Notes under the pieces: model-generated | The model's input: the letters and a program-made list of their open reading frames with translations, nothing else | Told to the model about the DNA's origin: nothing | The model's database searches: none | Translations under genes and position numbers: made by a program | Source of the DNA: Nitrospirota bacterium | GTDB taxonomy: Bacteria; Nitrospirota; Nitrospiria; Nitrospirales; Nitrospiraceae | Direction of reading: 5' to 3' | NCBI GenBank assembly: GCA_005877535.1 | Contig: VBOM01000176.1 | Coordinates: 1 to 5,974, forward strand | Length of the DNA stretch: 5,974 bases | In this document: in pieces, positions 1-5,974 of the stretch | Position numbering within the stretch: the stretch's first letter is position 1 | How the letters are laid out: every line of letters starts with the position of its first letter

Positions 1-348
1 CGATGGGACTGGCTCTCACACGTTCGATTCGTTTCAGACGATGGGTTGTACGATCGGGAAGCCGCTCACTCTTATGACTTGGTCTATCACTGGGTGCGCT
101 ATGACAGCGGTGACATAGCAGTCGGATTGGCCGAACGCATGAATGGGATCAGCCGAATTCTCCGGGGAGGAGGCAATGCGTTCGTCATCGGTCCGGAACA
201 GCTCGGTCAGCATGGCGAGTCCCATGGACTCCACGTCTGCTGGGAAGAACCGGTCGAACAGCTCCCCACCTTTCTGATGCATCGCACGATCCTGCCGAAA
301 GCACGGCTCAGGGCTGGTCTGACACTATTCCACATGAAGAAGGTTTAG
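1..348 (+). CDS. Putative SAM-dependent methyltransferase, C-terminal part (5' end outside window)
   Basis: The reading frame is open from base 1 to a TAG at 346-348, giving about 115 residues with no start visible. An internal TTG at 46 is unlikely to be the true start, because the frame is already protein-like before it. The segment SYDLVYHWV looks like the acidic strand-4 motif of class I Rossmann methyltransferases. It is followed about 25 residues later by ISRILRGGGNAFVIGP, which resembles the 'L.PGG' motif-III region of the same fold. The tail (LPTFLMHRTILPKARLRAGLTLFH) is a plausible closing strand pair. The SAM-binding glycine motif would lie upstream of the window, so the family call rests on the second half of the fold only. 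The substrate cannot be told. No partner gene is visible and no clear terminator follows the stop. Confidence 0.55.
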   Translation, partial: RWDWLSHVRFVSDDGLYDREAAHSYDLVYHWVRYDSGDIAVGLAERMNGISRILRGGGNAFVIGPEQLGQHGESHGLHVCWEEPVEQLPTFLMHRTILPKARLRAGLTLFHMKKV

Positions 349-400
349 CAGGATGCTGAAAATGCCTATCAGCGACGGAGGCCTGGCGCATGAAGCGCAA
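347..400. repeat. Possible remnant of an interspersed intergenic repeat
   Basis: Right at the stop of the methyltransferase gene the sequence reads GCAGGATGCTGAAAA (348-362), with a small AGCA/TGCT dyad at 347-357. A CAGCGA...GG stretch follows at about 370-381. From memory, a motif of this form (AGGATGCTGAAAA followed by a CCAGCGAGG-like stretch) recurs between genes of Nitrospira-type genomes as one end of a palindromic repeat. The other, inverted end is not visible here, so at best this is a half or decayed copy. The recurrence cannot be shown from this window. Confidence 0.2.
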
Positions 401-452
401 GAACCGGCTGGCTGCACTTGTTTATTTGGTCTATTTGGTCGAACTAGTCTGA
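390..452 (+). CDS. Possible 20-residue hydrophobic peptide ORF (uncertain)
   Basis: ATG at 390-392 is preceded by GGAGG (377-381) at 8 nt spacing, a better ribosome binding site than that of the next gene. The ORF has 20 codons and ends with TGA at 450-452. The peptide starts with a basic patch (MKRKNR) and continues as a purely hydrophobic LVY/LVE tripeptide repeat. The repeat follows directly from the 9-bp tandem units in the DNA, so the peptide may be only a by-product of the palindromic repeat it runs into. A short membrane peptide or toxin-like product is conceivable, but nothing besides the SD and the composition supports it. Confidence 0.2.
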   Translation: MKRKNRLAALVYLVYLVELV

Positions 453-483
453 CCAGATGAACAAAACACACCAGCTAAACCAG
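408..483. repeat. Imperfect palindrome made of 9-bp-phased TGGT/ACCA units
   Basis: The centre is ACTAGT at 443-448. To the left TATTTGGTC occurs twice in perfect tandem (423-431, 432-440). To the right, units carrying ACCA keep the same 9-bp phase (452 ACCAGATGA, 470 ACCAGCTAA, 479 ACCAGATCA), with a diverged unit at 461. Folding about 445/446 pairs ATTTGGTC (433-440) with GACCAGAT (451-458, one wobble). Scattered pairs continue outward to CTGG (408-411) with CCAG (480-483). It could form a long imperfect hairpin in RNA or a cruciform in DNA. No T-tract follows, so it is not a typical intrinsic terminator. The 181-bp intergenic stretch 349-529 holds no other clear element; I found no convincing promoter for the gene at 530. 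Confidence 0.6.
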
Positions 484-529
484 ATCAACCCGCCTTGCCA
501 GTCTCGCTCGGCTATGTTGCGGGGGCATT

Positions 530-1225
530 ATGAGTGAGCCGACTCCAAAACAGGTTGCCGGCGAGGCCCCGAACGATAAGATCGTCATCTATTGGGAACG
601 GGAGTATTCGACTGCCATCGCGCCGGAGAGACTGAAGCTAGACTTCATGCCGCATCGGCCACTATTGTCTGGGATGTCGCTGAACGAGCAACGGACTGTG
701 GCGGTCGAGGGCTACAAAGTGATTCCCGACGATTGTGGACCGGTGCGAACAGTGGGCCAGTACGGCTGGCTCATTCGGTCTCCGGTGGACTGCAAGATTC
801 GCCGAACGGCCGATGGGGTCAAGTGGCAAGCGCCGCCGATCTTGGAGGAAGAGAGAATTCTTGGCTACAAGTCGTTTTCCGGGACTTACGTCGATTTGAT
901 CTTGAACAGCGGGTATCCCAAGCTCTGCTGCGGCATTCGGTTCTACTATCCCAAGCAGGTGGGATTGATGATGAAGGATGTGCCGAACCACTTCTATCAC
1001 TACCCTGACCGGACGTTTTTCGTATGGGAGGGGGTAAAGACTCAAGAGTATAAACGCACGCCGAATATGTACGACTGGCTTCCGGACTATGACGCCTTCA
1101 CCGCCAACTTTCTCTTACAACTCACGAGGCCGACGACCATCAAGCGGGGTGACCCCATCGGCATCGTGGTTCCGGTGATGCTCCCGAAACAATTCACATT
1201 AGAAGAACTCACGCCGCGCGGGTGA
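530..1225 (+). CDS. Conserved-looking hypothetical protein, possibly DUF6065-like, 231 aa
   Basis: ATG at 530 is preceded by a G-run (521-525) at 4 nt spacing. The protein ends with TGA at 1223-1225. It has no signal peptide or membrane segment and is rich in aromatic residues. Visible blocks are GQYGWLIRSPVDCKI (about residues 77-91), an FSGTYVDLILNSGYPKLCCG block (about 116-135), VPNHFYHYPDRTFF, and a C-terminal YDWLPDYDAFTANF followed by LTRPTTIKRGDPIGIVVPV (about residues 200-217). The order 'GW..rsPvd', then a proline/tyrosine-rich middle, then 'W..dy..FTaNf.l..P..i..Gdpig...P' recalls DUF6065 proteins. I give this as resemblance, not as an assignment. No catalytic motif is recognised. 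It stands alone: about 180 bp separate it from the gene before, and a hairpin over its stop plus a new promoter separate it from the pyr operon. Confidence 0.75.
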   Translation: MSEPTPKQVAGEAPNDKIVIYWEREYSTAIAPERLKLDFMPHRPLLSGMSLNEQRTVAVEGYKVIPDDCGPVRTVGQYGWLIRSPVDCKIRRTADGVKWQAPPILEEERILGYKSFSGTYVDLILNSGYPKLCCGIRFYYPKQVGLMMKDVPNHFYHYPDRTFFVWEGVKTQEYKRTPNMYDWLPDYDAFTANFLLQLTRPTTIKRGDPIGIVVPVMLPKQFTLEELTPRG

Positions 1226-1232
1226 GTTCTTC
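1202..1232 (+). terminator. Hairpin overlapping the stop codon of the 530-1225 gene
   Basis: GAAGAACTCAC (1202-1212) is a perfect 11-bp inverted repeat of GTGAGTTCTTC (1222-1232). Two further C-G pairs are possible inside, after one bulged G. The TGA stop (1223-1225) lies in the 3' arm. A second perfect 6-bp hairpin, GGATGG-ttt-CCATCC, follows at 1238-1252. Neither has a T-run downstream, so intrinsic termination is uncertain. The pair may instead stabilise the 3' end of the mRNA, or act with Rho. Confidence 0.45.
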
Positions 1233-1326
1233 GCAGGGGATGGTTTCCATCCGATCGTCCTTCTGGTCCACAGACAAATGACGTACCAAGGTTGTGGTGA
1301 TCCAACCACGAGTCGCGTCTTGCAGC

Positions 1327-1356
1327 TTGACAGGATTCCTCCTGCCTCAGTAAGAT
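1327..1356 (+). promoter_or_regulatory. Sigma70-type promoter of the pyr operon
   Basis: TTGACA (1327-1332) matches the -35 consensus perfectly. After an 18-bp spacer comes TAAGAT (1351-1356), 4 of 6 matches to TATAAT. The expected start point is about 1361-1363 (GAA), so the transcript would begin right at the lower stem of the PyrR hairpin at 1364. That fit supports both calls. Upstream, 1253-1326 shows only a small GTGGT/ACCAC dyad (1294-1309), with no recognised operator. Confidence 0.7.
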
Positions 1357-1363
1357 GAAGGAA

Positions 1364-1397
1364 CCTTTAATGCTCATCCTGCGAGGTGAGCAAGGAG
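1364..1397 (+). promoter_or_regulatory. PyrR-binding hairpin (anti-antiterminator) in pyr leader RNA
   Basis: TGCTCATC (1371-1378) pairs with GGTGAGCA (1385-1392, one U-G wobble) around the six-base loop CTGCGA (1379-1384). That loop fits the CNGNGA hexaloop known for PyrR-binding RNA. Below an asymmetric, A/T-containing 5' bulge, CCTT (1364-1367) can pair with AAGG (1392-1395); one base at 1392 is shared between the two stems. The primary sequence ATCCTGCGAGG...GCAAGGA also matches the conserved PyrR-loop pattern (UCCNGNGAGG followed by AAGG). It lies directly upstream of pyrR. UMP-loaded PyrR is expected to bind and stabilise it. Bases 1392-1397 (AAGGAG) are also the Shine-Dalgarno sequence of the leader ORF, so bound PyrR would hide it. 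Confidence 0.85.
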
Positions 1398-1447
1398 TAT
1401 CTATGGGCTTCAGTCAGGTTTGTGTCTATCCGTACCCCAACCTTCTC
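1388..1447 (+). promoter_or_regulatory. Possible antiterminator pairing (alternative fold)
   Basis: GAGcAAGG (1388-1395, one bulged C) is complementary to CCTTCTC (1441-1447), and TGGG (1404-1407) is complementary to CCCA (1436-1439). Forming this stem uses the 3' arm of the PyrR hairpin and the 5' arm of the terminator, so it excludes both, as in the Bacillus pyr switch. The stem is short and interrupted, so it may only assist or be replaced by leader translation. Confidence 0.4.
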
Positions 1448-1462
1448 GTCGGATCTCGATGA
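1403..1462 (+). CDS. pyr leader peptide ORF, 19 aa
   Basis: ATG at 1403-1405 follows AAGGAG (1392-1397) with 5 nt spacing, an excellent ribosome binding site. The 19-codon frame encodes MGFSQVCVYPYPNLLVGSR and stops with TGA at 1460-1462. It covers the whole 5' arm and loop of the downstream terminator and stops four bases into the 3' arm. A ribosome finishing this ORF would cover the terminator and prevent its folding. Leader translation of this kind was proposed for the Thermus ZO5 pyr operon. The same frame is open back to an ATG at 1370, but that lies inside the PyrR hairpin a few bases from the expected transcript start, so 1403 is preferred. The peptide sequence itself is probably unimportant. 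Confidence 0.6.
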   Translation: MGFSQVCVYPYPNLLVGSR

Positions 1463-1474
1463 GAGGGTTTTTTT
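1439..1474 (+). terminator. Intrinsic terminator of the pyr attenuator
   Basis: AACCTTCTCGTCG (1439-1451) pairs over 13 bp (two U-G wobbles) with CGATGAGAGGGTT (1457-1469) around the five-base loop GATCT. The stem runs into seven T's (1468-1474). It lies about 100 bp before pyrR with no gene between, so it ends transcripts inside the leader. Together with the upstream PyrR hairpin it forms the attenuator. Confidence 0.85.
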
Positions 1475-1488
1475 ATGCCCGCTAGAAG

Positions 1489-2127
<639 letters not shown>

Positions 2128-2212
2128 CCCGCGGCCGAAGCCCCGTGGTAGTAGTCGATCGGCGATTGCAGCAGAAGTGTTCATGAGTCATGCGAGCGAG
2201 GGGGAGGGAACG

Positions 2213-3133
2213 ATGAGTCTCAAACGCAAAGATCTCTTGAGCCTAGCCTCGCTGTCGGTGGATGAGATCCGGTTAATCTTACAGACTGCCGATTCGTTCA
2301 AGGAAGTGACAGGTCGGGAAATCAAGAAGGTCCCGGCACTCCGAGGGCGCACCGTGGTGAACCTGTTCTTTGAGCCCAGTACCAGGACACGCACCTCATT
2401 CGAGCTGGCGGCGAAACGGCTGAGCGCGGATGTGATCAACTTCTCGCCGTCATCCAGCAGTGTGGTTAAAGGGGAAACAGTGCTCGATACTGCACGCAAT
2501 ATCGAGGCGATGCAGGCGGATATTATCGTCTTGCGTCACCCCTCGGCTGGTGCGGCCGAGGCCCTGGCCCGCGGGGTGAAGTCTTCGGTGATCAATGCAG
2601 GAGACGGGTGGCATGAGCATCCGACGCAAGGCCTGTTGGATCTGTACACGATTCGCGAGCGTGGATTGTCGTTCGAGGGGCTTCGGGTGGCGATCGTCGG
2701 AGATATCGCTCATAGCCGTGTGGCTCGTTCGAACATTCATGCGCTCGTGAAGTTGGGGGCGGACGTTCGGGTGGTAGGGCCGCCGACGATGATGCCCTGT
2801 GGGGTGGACAAACTAGGCGCGCGCGTCTACTACAACTTCGACGAGGCGCTGTGCGGTGTGCAGGTCATCATGATGTTGCGATTACAGCTCGAACGGCAGG
2901 GAATTGCGCTGTTTCCGACCATCCGAGAATATGCGCGGCTCTACGGGTTGACGGCCGAGCGGGTCAAGTTGGCCGATTCTGGGGCGATTGTGATGCATCC
3001 GGGCCCGATCAATCGCGGGGTCGAGATTGCTCCGGAGGTGGCCGATAGTTTGTCGTCAGTGATTCTGGATCAGGTCGCGAACGGCGTAGCCGTTCGCATG
3101 GGCATTCTCTATCTCTTGTCAGGAGCAAACTGA
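2213..3133 (+). CDS. pyrB: Aspartate carbamoyltransferase catalytic chain PyrB
   Basis: It joins carbamoyl phosphate and L-aspartate to N-carbamoyl-L-aspartate, the committed step of pyrimidine synthesis. At 306 residues it has the normal length of a catalytic chain. Visible motifs in order: carbamoyl-phosphate site STRTRTSF (56-63), the mobile lysine in VVKGET (K86), the R/H pair at 108-109, HPTQ (136-139), SR at 168-169, the aspartate-binding RLQ (224-226) and HPGP (262-265). All expected active-site residues are present. ATG 2213 follows a GGGGGAGGG run (2200-2208). An in-frame GTG at 2177 would add 12 residues unlike the family. No pyrI regulatory chain is seen, which fits PyrR-type control. 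The 85-bp gap after pyrR contains no clear signal. Only 3 nt separate it from pyrC, so tight co-expression, and perhaps a PyrB-PyrC complex as in Aquifex and Thermus, is likely. Confidence 0.96.
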   Translation: MSLKRKDLLSLASLSVDEIRLILQTADSFKEVTGREIKKVPALRGRTVVNLFFEPSTRTRTSFELAAKRLSADVINFSPSSSSVVKGETVLDTARNIEAMQADIIVLRHPSAGAAEALARGVKSSVINAGDGWHEHPTQGLLDLYTIRERGLSFEGLRVAIVGDIAHSRVARSNIHALVKLGADVRVVGPPTMMPCGVDKLGARVYYNFDEALCGVQVIMMLRLQLERQGIALFPTIREYARLYGLTAERVKLADSGAIVMHPGPINRGVEIAPEVADSLSSVILDQVANGVAVRMGILYLLSGAN

Positions 3134-3136
3134 ATC

Positions 3137-4423
3137 GTGGCTATTCACATTGCAGGCGGGCACGTGATCGATCCGGGGCGGCTCAATGGCGTGGCCGATG
3201 TGCTGATCGATGAGGGCCGAGTCGTTGCGATAGGCCCTCACCTCAAAGTTCCCGCGGGGGCCACGAAAATTGACGCCATGGGACGATTGGTCCTTCCCGG
3301 CTTCATCGATCTCCATGTCCATTTCCGGGAGCCGGGCTTCGAATACAAAGAGTCGATCCAGAGCGGAGCGGCGGCGGCGGTGGCCGGCGGCTTCACCTCG
3401 GTCTGTTGTATGCCCAATACGAATCCCGTCAATGACAATCAAGCGATTACAGAATTCATGCTCGATCGTGCGCGGGTAGCTGGGCTGGCGAATGTGTTTC
3501 CGATTGGCGCGATTACGAAAGGCTCTGAGGGGAAGGAGCTGGCGGAGCTCGGAGACTTGCGGCGTGCCGGCTGTGTCGCGATCTCGGATGACGGGAAGCC
3601 GGTGATGAATAGCCTGGTCATGCGACGAGCGATGGAGTATGCATTGGCCTTCGACATGCCGGTGGTCGATCATTGCGAAGATCTGCATCTCGCCGAAGGG
3701 GGCTGTATGAACGAAGGGGCCATCTCGACCGAGTTGGGGCTCCCCGGGATGCCGGCCGCGGCAGAAGATGTGATGGTAGCGCGTAATGTCGCCTTGGCGG
3801 AACTGACCGGGGCTCGGTTGCACCTGGCGCATATTAGTACAGAGGGATCGGTCAGGATGGTGCGGGAGGCCAAGTCACGCGGACTAAAAGTAACAGCCGA
3901 GGCCTGCCCCCATCACTTTTCCATCACGGAAGAAGTGGTCCGAGGCTATAATACCTATGCCAAAATGAACCCCCCGCTTCGGACGTGGAAGGATGTGCAG
4001 GCAATCAAAGAAGGTCTTCGGGATGGCACGATTGATGTCATCGCCACGGATCATGCTCCGCATGCAACTCAGGAAAAACAACTGGGATTTACTGAAGCGC
4101 CGTTCGGGATCGTTGGACTGGAGACGGCGCTACCATTAACCTTCGCGCTGGTAGAGGAGGGGGTCTTGTCATTGGAGTCGGCAGTCGATAAGTTGAGTAC
4201 GGCTCCGGCGAAGGTGTTTGGATTGGCCAAAGGCACGTTGGCGATTGGGGCCGATGCCGATGTGGCGGTCGTCGACCAGCAGGAACAGTGGGAGGTCGAT
4301 CCGACCAAGTTTCGCTCAAAGAGCCGAAATACCCCGTTTGCCGGATGGAAGGTGAAGGGCCTGGTAACGACGACTATCGTGGGTGGCCGGGTGGTGTTTG
4401 AGGCCAGCCAGGCAGAGCAGTAG
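3137..4423 (+). CDS. pyrC: Dihydroorotase PyrC, class I (428 aa)
   Basis: It reversibly cyclises N-carbamoyl-L-aspartate to dihydroorotate and is a zinc amidohydrolase of the cytosol. The order of motifs is classic: GFIDLHVHFREPG with metal ligands H60 and H62 and substrate-binding R64; MPNTNP (92-97); SDDGKP with D151/D152; DHCED (H179); HLAHIST (H232); NPPLR (N278); and ATDHAPH with catalytic D305. All ligands are intact, so the enzyme should be active and not a pseudo-dihydroorotase. The length is that of the class I form found in Bacillus and Aquifex, not the shorter E. coli type. The GTG start at 3137 lies 3 nt after the pyrB stop. AGGAG at 3121-3125, inside the end of pyrB, is 11 nt away, so translation is probably coupled to pyrB. 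Confidence 0.96.
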   Translation: MAIHIAGGHVIDPGRLNGVADVLIDEGRVVAIGPHLKVPAGATKIDAMGRLVLPGFIDLHVHFREPGFEYKESIQSGAAAAVAGGFTSVCCMPNTNPVNDNQAITEFMLDRARVAGLANVFPIGAITKGSEGKELAELGDLRRAGCVAISDDGKPVMNSLVMRRAMEYALAFDMPVVDHCEDLHLAEGGCMNEGAISTELGLPGMPAAAEDVMVARNVALAELTGARLHLAHISTEGSVRMVREAKSRGLKVTAEACPHHFSITEEVVRGYNTYAKMNPPLRTWKDVQAIKEGLRDGTIDVIATDHAPHATQEKQLGFTEAPFGIVGLETALPLTFALVEEGVLSLESAVDKLSTAPAKVFGLAKGTLAIGADADVAVVDQQEQWEVDPTKFRSKSRNTPFAGWKVKGLVTTTIVGGRVVFEASQAEQ

Positions 4424-4451
4424 CTCGGTGCTGCGTACTTCCCGTTGGGGG

Positions 4452-4949
4452 ATGGTCTGTTGCCTCACTCTTGAATGGCTGGCGTTGGGAGTATGGGTCG
4501 GCGGGTTAGTGGTGCTCATCGGAGCGGTCATTCCAGCAGTCTTTAATACGTTCGGCGGACAGGATTCAGGCGGATTATTTCTGACGCGGGCGTTTGAGGG
4601 CTATCATCGCTTCGTGATCGGGGCGCTGGCGATCCTGTGTGCCGCATCGTGGTATCGCTGGTGGAGTGGAGATCCGGCTGTGGCGGTCAGTCTGGGCGAG
4701 ATGATGTTGTTGGCGGTGATGGTGGTGACCGCAGGCATTATTATTGTGTGGCTGCATCCACGTGCCGAGGCGCTTCAAGCTCAAGCCTTTGCGGTTCAAG
4801 AGGAGGCGGCGAAGAAGGCGGCCTTCGAAGCATTGTTTCGTATTCTTCTGCCGGTTCGGTGGCTCTACATGATCAATCTTGTACTGGGAATTTTCCTGAT
4901 CGGATTCAAAACTAAACGGTCTCTCTACCGGGACGGAGTGGTTTCGTGA
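4452..4949 (+). CDS. DUF4149/TMEM205-like four-helix membrane protein
   Basis: From ATG 4452 the protein has 165 residues and four probable membrane helices: about 5-31 ([25 protein letters not shown] in parts), 54-71, 83-101 and 131-152. Between helices 3 and 4 is a charged, alanine/glutamate-rich segment (103-127) that may be helical outside the membrane. The W.GG....P.vF block in helix 1, an LHP after helix 3 and the closing hydrophobic helix recall the DUF4149 family, whose function is unknown. The start is uncertain: GTG 4428, 4 nt after the pyrC stop, is in frame and would give 173 residues; ATG 4452 has only a G-run directly before it. It overlaps the carA start by 4 nt (GTGA). Its place inside the pyr operon is unusual; a transport or membrane-anchoring role would be speculation. 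Confidence 0.75.
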   Translation: MVCCLTLEWLALGVWVGGLVVLIGAVIPAVFNTFGGQDSGGLFLTRAFEGYHRFVIGALAILCAASWYRWWSGDPAVAVSLGEMMLLAVMVVTAGIIIVWLHPRAEALQAQAFAVQEEAAKKAAFEALFRILLPVRWLYMINLVLGIFLIGFKTKRSLYRDGVVS

Positions 4950-5974
4950 AAAAAGCGTTGTTAGCACTGGCAGACGGCACGATTTTCGAGGGCCGTGCCA
5001 TCGGATACGAAGGGGAGACGGTGGGAGAAGTCGTGTTTAACACGGCCATGACCGGATACCAGGAAGTCTTGACCGATCCCTCGTATAAGGGACAAATCAT
5101 CACCATGACCTCTCCCCATATCGGAAACTATGGAATGACACCGGAGGATGCCGAGTCGCGGCGGATTTGGGCTGAGGGATTCATCGTGAAAGAGGCGAGC
5201 CAACTCGCCAGTAACTGGCGTAGCCGACAGCTGGTACAAGACTATTTACATGAGGCGAAGATTGTTGGCATTGAGGGGCTGGATACGCGGGCCCTGACCC
5301 GCCACTTGCGCGAACATGGTTCGCAGCAGGGCCTCATCACTCATGTCGACGGGGATTCCCGCCGGATCGTCGAGAAGGCACAGGCGGCTCCGAGCATCAT
5401 TGGTCGTGATCTGGCGACGGCCGTTACTTGTGGGCAGGCCTATCGATGGACGGAAGGATCAGGCGAGTGGGCACCCTCGCTCGGCGACAAGCCACGGGTC
5501 CGCGCAAGTAGGCGGTGGCATGTCGTCGCCTTTGATTTCGGAGTGAAACTGAATATCCTTCGCCGATTGGTAGATGTGGGGTGTGACGTGACCGTCGTTC
5601 CGGCTTCGGCCACCTCGACGCAGGTTGAAGCCCTCAAACCCGATGGGATCTTCCTGTCGAACGGTCCAGGAGACCCAGAGGGGGTGCCCTACGCGATCGA
5701 GGCGGTGCGACAATTGATTGGACGCCATCCGATTTTTGGTATTTGTTTAGGGCATCAGATTCTCGGTCTCGCGCTGGGACTCAAGACCTATAAGCTGAAG
5801 TTCGGCCATCATGGGGCGAATCATCCAGTCATGGACCTCCGCACCAGACGAGTCGAGATCACGTCGCAAAACCACAATTTTGCGGTACAAATAGTCCACC
5901 CAATCAGTGCGATGCCGGAACGACCGCCCGTCATCGATACGACGTTCGGTGAAGTCGTCGTGACACATCTGAGT
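4946..5974 (+). CDS. carA: Carbamoyl-phosphate synthase small (glutaminase) subunit CarA, 3' end outside window
   Basis: CarA splits glutamine and feeds ammonia to CarB for carbamoyl phosphate, used for both pyrimidines and arginine. The frame is open from GTG 4946 to the window edge (343 codons; the family has about 380). GGAG (4935-4938) lies 7 nt upstream, and the start overlaps the previous stop (GTGA). The N-terminal CPSase domain shows [26 protein letters not shown] and SPHIGNYG (residues 31-63) and [15 protein letters not shown]. The class I glutaminase domain shows [11 protein letters not shown] (196-206), SNGPGDP (238-244), the nucleophile elbow GICLGHQ with Cys267, [11 protein letters not shown] and SQNHNFAV. 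The window ends at VTHLS, before the catalytic His and Glu. Between FAV and VTHLS the loop is longer than in the E. coli protein. carB is expected next. Confidence 0.95.
   Translation, partial: MKKALLALADGTIFEGRAIGYEGETVGEVVFNTAMTGYQEVLTDPSYKGQIITMTSPHIGNYGMTPEDAESRRIWAEGFIVKEASQLASNWRSRQLVQDYLHEAKIVGIEGLDTRALTRHLREHGSQQGLITHVDGDSRRIVEKAQAAPSIIGRDLATAVTCGQAYRWTEGSGEWAPSLGDKPRVRASRRWHVVAFDFGVKLNILRRLVDVGCDVTVVPASATSTQVEALKPDGIFLSNGPGDPEGVPYAIEAVRQLIGRHPIFGICLGHQILGLALGLKTYKLKFGHHGANHPVMDLRTRRVEITSQNHNFAVQIVHPISAMPERPPVIDTTFGEVVVTHLS

Noticed and set aside
408..483. Intrinsic terminator or CRISPR-like array
   Set aside because: There is no T-run after the dyad, and 9-bp degenerate units without spacers are not a CRISPR array.
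495..518. Promoter TTGCCA ... TATGTT for the gene at 530
   Set aside because: The spacer is only 12 bp, far from the 16-18 bp needed.
592..1008. 138-aa open frame on the plus strand within the 530-1225 gene
   Set aside because: It is in a different frame of a better supported gene, has no SD and shows low-quality, non-protein-like composition.
1087..1377. 96-aa minus-strand frame over the pyr leader
   Set aside because: It covers the promoter and hairpins, has no SD or family resemblance, and the regulatory signals explain the region better.
2177..2212. GTG start for pyrB
   Set aside because: The 12 extra residues do not resemble PyrB, and the strong GGGGGAGGG run points to ATG 2213.
3119..3832. 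237-aa open frame on the minus strand inside pyrC
   Set aside because: It lies wholly opposite the motif-rich pyrC gene, has no family-like sequence and is a typical GC-rich shadow frame.

Overview
The window carries most of a de novo pyrimidine biosynthesis operon on the + strand, in the order pyrR - pyrB - pyrC - membrane protein gene - carA. carA is cut by the right edge. To the left lie the 3' end of a probable methyltransferase gene and a stand-alone gene of unknown function. All supported genes are on the + strand. GC content, the style of the proteins and the kinds of small repeats between genes suggest a Gram-negative bacterium of the Nitrospirota (Nitrospira-like). That is an inference from memory, because no rRNA or other marker gene is present.

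Layout. 1-348: C-terminal part of a putative SAM-dependent methyltransferase. 349-529: intergenic, dominated by an imperfect palindrome of about 76 bp (408-483) built from 9-bp-phased TGGT/ACCA units; a 20-codon ORF with a good ribosome binding site runs into it. 530-1225: 231-aa protein of unknown function, perhaps DUF6065-like, with an 11-bp hairpin laid over its stop codon. 1226-1572: regulatory leader of the pyr operon. 1573-2127 pyrR; 2213-3133 pyrB; 3137-4423 pyrC; 4452-4949 four-helix membrane protein (DUF4149/TMEM205-like); 4946 to the window end carA, with 343 codons visible.

The leader is the most informative part. A sigma70-type promoter (TTGACA, 18 bp, TAAGAT) would start transcription at about 1361-1363, directly at the foot of a hairpin (1364-1395) with the hexaloop CTGCGA. 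This fits the PyrR recognition consensus CNGNGA. The hairpin's 3' strand contains the Shine-Dalgarno sequence AAGGAG of a 19-aa leader ORF (1403-1462). That ORF runs through the 5' arm of an intrinsic terminator (1439-1474, seven T's) and stops inside its 3' arm. PyrR bound to the hairpin would hide the leader ribosome binding site and leave the terminator free. Without PyrR, a translating ribosome, or an alternative antiterminator pairing, would stop the terminator from folding. This resembles the leader-translation model proposed for Thermus more than the pure RNA-switch model of Bacillus.

How the genes work together: CarA (with CarB, expected downstream) makes carbamoyl phosphate, PyrB joins it to aspartate, and PyrC closes the dihydroorotate ring. 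PyrR senses UMP/PRPP and sets expression of the whole unit. The membrane protein, placed between pyrC and carA and overlapping carA by 4 nt (GTGA), has no known role in the pathway and is the odd member.
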